From contig CAINXK010000029.1 in NCBI GenBank assembly GCA_903854805.1, positions 1-39,468 of the forward strand: a stretch of DNA of 39,468 nt, written 5' to 3'. The notes under the pieces are model-generated. The model was given only the letters and a program-made list of their open reading frames with translations. It searched no databases and was not told the origin of the DNA. This DNA comes from an uncultured Anaerolineae bacterium. Lineage in GTDB: Bacteria; Chloroflexota; Anaerolineae; Anaerolineales; Villigracilaceae. Made by a program: the position numbers and the translations under genes. This document shows, in pieces, positions 36,703 to 39,468 of this stretch. How positions within the stretch are numbered: position 1 is the stretch's first letter; each line of letters starts with the position of its first letter.

Positions 36703-37050
36703 TCAAATAAACTTATAACCATGGAACTTAATCGCGAGCCCAATCGACCCATCAGGTTGAGGCTCATTTCGGAGCACGGTCCCTTTTACTGCCAGTCTGG
36801 AAGGGTTGTCCAATTCCAGCGCCCCCGTAGAGAGCGCAATCTTAACGTGGATTTCATTATTATTCTGGATGCCCCACTTGGTTATCAGAAAAATACCGCT
36901 TGAACTCAGGTTGATCACCCGCGCACGCGCATCGAAATTATGATCCTGATCATCCAGGCTTTGTATGATCGCCGGGTATGAGCATTTGATCCGGGGTTTC
37001 GTGCGCTTTTCAGTTCGGATGAAATCGCGAAGGGTCTTTAGCTGTTCCAT
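36703..37050 (-). CDS. Single-domain PilZ protein
   Basis: The 115-residue cytosolic protein matches the PilZ c-di-GMP-binding domain. It has an RxxxR motif (RTKPR, about 17-21) and an NxSxxG motif (NLSSSG, about 47-52), followed by the expected beta-barrel strands. Both ligand motifs are intact, so it should bind cyclic di-GMP. With no effector domain it probably acts by protein contact. It lies next to the small RNA and the TasA/SipW cassette, which fits a role in the switch to surface or biofilm growth, but that link is inferred from position only. The ribosome site is weak (GAGAAA). Confidence 0.85.
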   Translation of the reverse strand: MEQLKTLRDFIRTEKRTKPRIKCSYPAIIQSLDDQDHNFDARARVINLSSSGIFLITKWGIQNNNEIHVKIALSTGALELDNPSRLAVKGTVLRNEPQPDGSIGLAIKFHGYKFI

Positions 37051-37573
37051 TAGGTATTTTTCTCACTGGCAATAGGGTCAGGTCGGCGTCAAATAATTAT
37101 TTACTGTTTTATTGTATGGCAAATAACCTGAGAATTTTAGGGCGAAAGGTGTATAAAACGATACTACAATTGCGACTAATTTAAGCAATTATTATGGCAC
37201 AATTGTGCTGGGGGAGAATACACAATTTGGCCAATTTCGCCATATTTTAAGTATTAGGCTAGAATCTAGAATGGTCACGTAAAAGACGAACACCCAAGCC
37301 ACATTTAATTCCCTGGCTGCTTTATGCTAAAATAATTCCACGCCATTTATTCATCCAATTCCCCCGCCAGCGATTCGATCCAAGAATCAGCCAGCAGCAC
37401 GAGGGTAGAATGATTGGTATTTTTTTATCCACAGCCAGCCAGCTCCGGACAACTCTTTTGCGCGGGCCAGGACCATTGCCAGGCATGCTTACGAGAAAAG
37501 TACTGGAAACCGTGCGAGCCAACGTTTCGATGCCATCAGGCCTCCGCTAAAAAAACCAACAGGAAAACCAACC
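37051..37573. other. Divergent intergenic region
   Basis: About 520 nt between the PilZ gene (-) and the EamA gene (+). It should carry both promoters. A 12-bp perfect palindrome GCACAATTGTGC lies at 37197-37208 and could be an operator. Short frames here are not convincing. Confidence 0.45.
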
Positions 37574-38446
37574 ATGCTATCCGCGCGCAAATTTATCCTG
37601 ACATCCATGGCCATGCTCGCATTTGCAGGAAATTCGCTGCTGTGCAGGATCGCGCTCAAACAAACTGGCATCGATGCTGCCAGCTTCACCACCATTCGTT
37701 TGATCTCTGGTGCGCTGGTGCTGTGGCTGGTTGTCCGGTTTCGCCGCCAGACACAGACTGGCGGGGGTAACTGGTTATCAGCGGCTGCTTTATTTGCGTA
37801 TGCAGCTGGTTTTTCTTTTGCTTATCTAAGCCTGCCAGCAGCAACTGGCGCGCTACTGCTTTTTGGCGCCGTCCAGGTGACCATGATCGGTTTCGGCATT
37901 TGGTCGGGAGAGCGCCTGCGCAGACTGCAGCTTGTGGGGCTCTTGTGTGCGTTCGGTGGGCTGGTTGGTCTGTTACTGCCAGGGCTTTCGGCACCGCCGC
38001 TATCCGGATCGATATTGATGTTAGGAGCGGGGGCCGCCTGGGGGATTTATTCTTTAAGAGGCAGAGCCTCAGGTGACCCGACCAGGGTGACGGCCGGGAA
38101 TTTCTTGCGCGCTGCTCCGATTGCGGCTGGTATGAGCATTTTTTTGCTGCATAGTACTTCAATCAACAATCCCGGGGTTTGGTACGCAATTGCCTCGGGC
38201 GCACTGACTTCTGGAATTGGCTATGCCATTTGGTACACGGCGCTACCCGGTTTGAAAGCCACCAACGCAGCCACGGTGCAGCTCAGCGTCCCGGTCATCG
38301 CGGCCCTGGCTGGCATCGTTTTTCTGGGCGAGGCGCTCAGCCTGCGCTTGATCCTGGCCAGTGTGGCTATTCTTGGTGGCATCGCACTGGTGATCCTTGA
38401 AAAACAGCAGGTTACACCAGGCCCAGGCAGCCAGGTTGGCAGGTAA
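37574..38446 (+). CDS. EamA-family (drug/metabolite) transporter
   Basis: This inner-membrane exporter or importer has 290 residues and about ten hydrophobic helices in two EamA halves (about 1-130 and 140-282). Features typical of the family are FAGNSLLCRIALKQTGIDAASFTTIRLISG split over helices 1-2, and AWGIYSLRGR at the start of the second half. The last helix pair reads VPVIAALAGIVFLGEALSLRLI, the conserved PvfaallgwlfLGE-type motif. The substrate cannot be predicted: amino acids, metabolites and drugs are all known for the family. AACAGGAAAA lies upstream of the start. The antiporter gene follows 122 nt later on the same strand. Confidence 0.9.
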   Translation: MLSARKFILTSMAMLAFAGNSLLCRIALKQTGIDAASFTTIRLISGALVLWLVVRFRRQTQTGGGNWLSAAALFAYAAGFSFAYLSLPAATGALLLFGAVQVTMIGFGIWSGERLRRLQLVGLLCAFGGLVGLLLPGLSAPPLSGSILMLGAGAAWGIYSLRGRASGDPTRVTAGNFLRAAPIAAGMSIFLLHSTSINNPGVWYAIASGALTSGIGYAIWYTALPGLKATNAATVQLSVPVIAALAGIVFLGEALSLRLILASVAILGGIALVILEKQQVTPGPGSQVGR

Positions 38447-38568
38447 ACCACGGCTCTCAGATTCCGGATGGCAGCTGCGCAGGATTTAAAAAACTGAATA
38501 AAGCAAACCCCAAGATCAAAGCAAACGCTTATCACAGCCGCCAACCACAGATTGAAAGAAGAGCGTTA

Positions 38569-39468
38569 ATGACGCGAGAACCACACAAAATGAGAAAAAA
38601 GACCAGCCTCCAGATAGACCCGCCAACAAAAAAACAGCCGATCGCAGCGCTCAGGCAGTCACCCATTCGGGCTCTGGTGGGTTACGGCTTGATGATTCTC
38701 GTAACGATCATCATCTTTCTACTAATTCGCAATTATGGCGAAGCCCTGGTGGCACCAGCCACAGCCAGTACCGGAACAGTCGTGACAGCGGTCCAGGCAG
38801 ATGACATCTTCTTGCGCATCCTGGTGGCGCTCACAGCCATCGTCGTAGCGGGACAGGGCCTGGCAAAGCTGTTTTCTTACCTGGGACAACCACCGGTAAT
38901 CGGCGAGGTGGTCGCAGGCATTTTGCTTGGCCCGTCCTTGCTGGGCGCGGACCTTTCGGCGCTGATCCTGCCAGAATCGATTGCTCCAACCCTGAAAGTG
39001 GTTGCGCAGTTGGGGGTCGTCCTATACATGTTTCTCATCGGCCTGGAATTTAATCCTGGGCTGCTTAGGGACCGCGCCCATGCCATCGTAGCCACCTCAC
39101 ATGCAAGTATTTTTGTTCCCTTACTTCTGGGGGTACTATTGGCGCTGCCTTTATACCCACGTCTTTCAAATAATACGGTGACATTTACTAACTTCGCCCT
39201 GTTCCTGGGCGTGGCAATGTCCGTCACGGCCTTCCCCGTTTTAGCGCGAATTTTGAGCAGTAACCACTTGACCCACACAAAGCTGGGAGTCCTGGCGTTG
39301 AGCTGCGCGGCTATTAACGATGTTACGGCCTGGTGTTTGCTGGCGATCGTGGTCGGTGTTGCAAATGCGCAAATCGGCGCAGGTTTTTTCGTCGCAATTG
39401 GGGCGCTGGCCTATATTGCATTCATGGTCTTATTGGGTCGCCCGCTGCTGGAACGCAGCATAAAGCAC
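38569..39468 (+). CDS. Kef/NapA-type cation/proton antiporter, 5' part only
   Basis: The frame runs from ATG 38569 to the window edge (300 codons) without a stop, so the gene is incomplete. A second ATG at 38590 is possible. After a positively charged N-terminus (about 1-35) there is an extra helix (about 36-55). The CPA2 transporter fold follows: LGQPPVIGEVVAGILLGPSLLGADL near 105-128, YMFLIGLEFNP near 152-162, SVTAFPVLARIL near 221-232, and AINDVTAWCLLAIVVG near 247-262, whose Asp should be the ion-binding residue. It exchanges Na+ or K+ for protons across the inner membrane. A C-terminal regulatory domain, if any, lies outside. Confidence 0.9.
   Translation, partial: MTREPHKMRKKTSLQIDPPTKKQPIAALRQSPIRALVGYGLMILVTIIIFLLIRNYGEALVAPATASTGTVVTAVQADDIFLRILVALTAIVVAGQGLAKLFSYLGQPPVIGEVVAGILLGPSLLGADLSALILPESIAPTLKVVAQLGVVLYMFLIGLEFNPGLLRDRAHAIVATSHASIFVPLLLGVLLALPLYPRLSNNTVTFTNFALFLGVAMSVTAFPVLARILSSNHLTHTKLGVLALSCAAINDVTAWCLLAIVVGVANAQIGAGFFVAIGALAYIAFMVLLGRPLLERSIKH

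Noticed and set aside
1..39468. CRISPR arrays, insertion sequences, prophage genes
   Set aside because: No regularly spaced identical repeats, no transposase or integrase, and no terminal inverted repeats with target duplications were seen.

Overview
This 39.5 kb window looks like chromosomal DNA of a free-living, probably anaerobic, heterotrophic bacterium. The best guess is Chloroflexota (Anaerolineae-like). That is an inference from the mix of genes: a sugar-binding lipoprotein with a repetitive Pro/Ala/Thr linker, cytosolic GH38 mannosidases, many uroporphyrinogen-decarboxylase-like (UroD-like) paralogues, SipW/TasA-type secretion genes and PAS-rich histidine kinases. No rRNA, convincing tRNA, CRISPR array, transposase or phage gene was seen.

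Layout. 1-5.2 kb (mostly + strand): the 5' tip of a minus-strand gene, a small DUF1540-like protein with an acidic tail, a single-chain Fe-S L-serine dehydratase, an A/T-rich gene resembling 37-kDa nucleoid-associated proteins, and an 88-aa orphan. 5.2-8.8 kb (-): a giant PAS/GAF histidine kinase broken by two in-frame TAA codons, with seven 21-residue coiled-coil repeats. 9.4-25.6 kb (-): one large same-strand carbohydrate locus. In transcription order it holds a GntR/LacI-type regulator behind a perfect 48-bp palindrome, a sugar-binding lipoprotein, two ABC permeases (no ATPase), three UroD-like proteins, two GH38 alpha-mannosidases and two more UroD-like proteins. Several of these genes overlap by 1-4 nt.

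25.9-33.1 kb (-): a small secreted helical protein with a strong terminator, a GT-C-like membrane protein, an intact histidine kinase paralogous to the broken one, and an L-arabinose/L-fucose isomerase-like protein. 33.7-36.3 kb (-): TasA-like protein, SipW-type signal peptidase, second TasA-like protein, second SipW-type peptidase. The last enzyme carries a TasA-like cleavage motif and a Pro/Thr-rich tail of its own. 36.5 kb (+): a compact candidate small RNA with a TTGACT-17-TATAAT promoter, about 71 nt of transcript and a strong intrinsic terminator. 36.7-39.5 kb: a PilZ protein (-), an EamA transporter (+), and the start of a Kef/NapA-type cation/proton antiporter (+) that runs off the window.

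How it may work together. The regulator would sense a sugar, the lipoprotein and permeases would import a mannoside, and the two mannosidases (no signal peptides) would cleave it in the cytoplasm. The five UroD-like proteins lack the HemE signature, and three carry an HxC motif like the zinc site of MtaA/MtbA methyltransferases. I infer that they handle methyl groups, perhaps from O-methylated sugars. This mannosidase/UroD-like locus and the SipW/TasA cassette are the two most promising candidates for undescribed biology.
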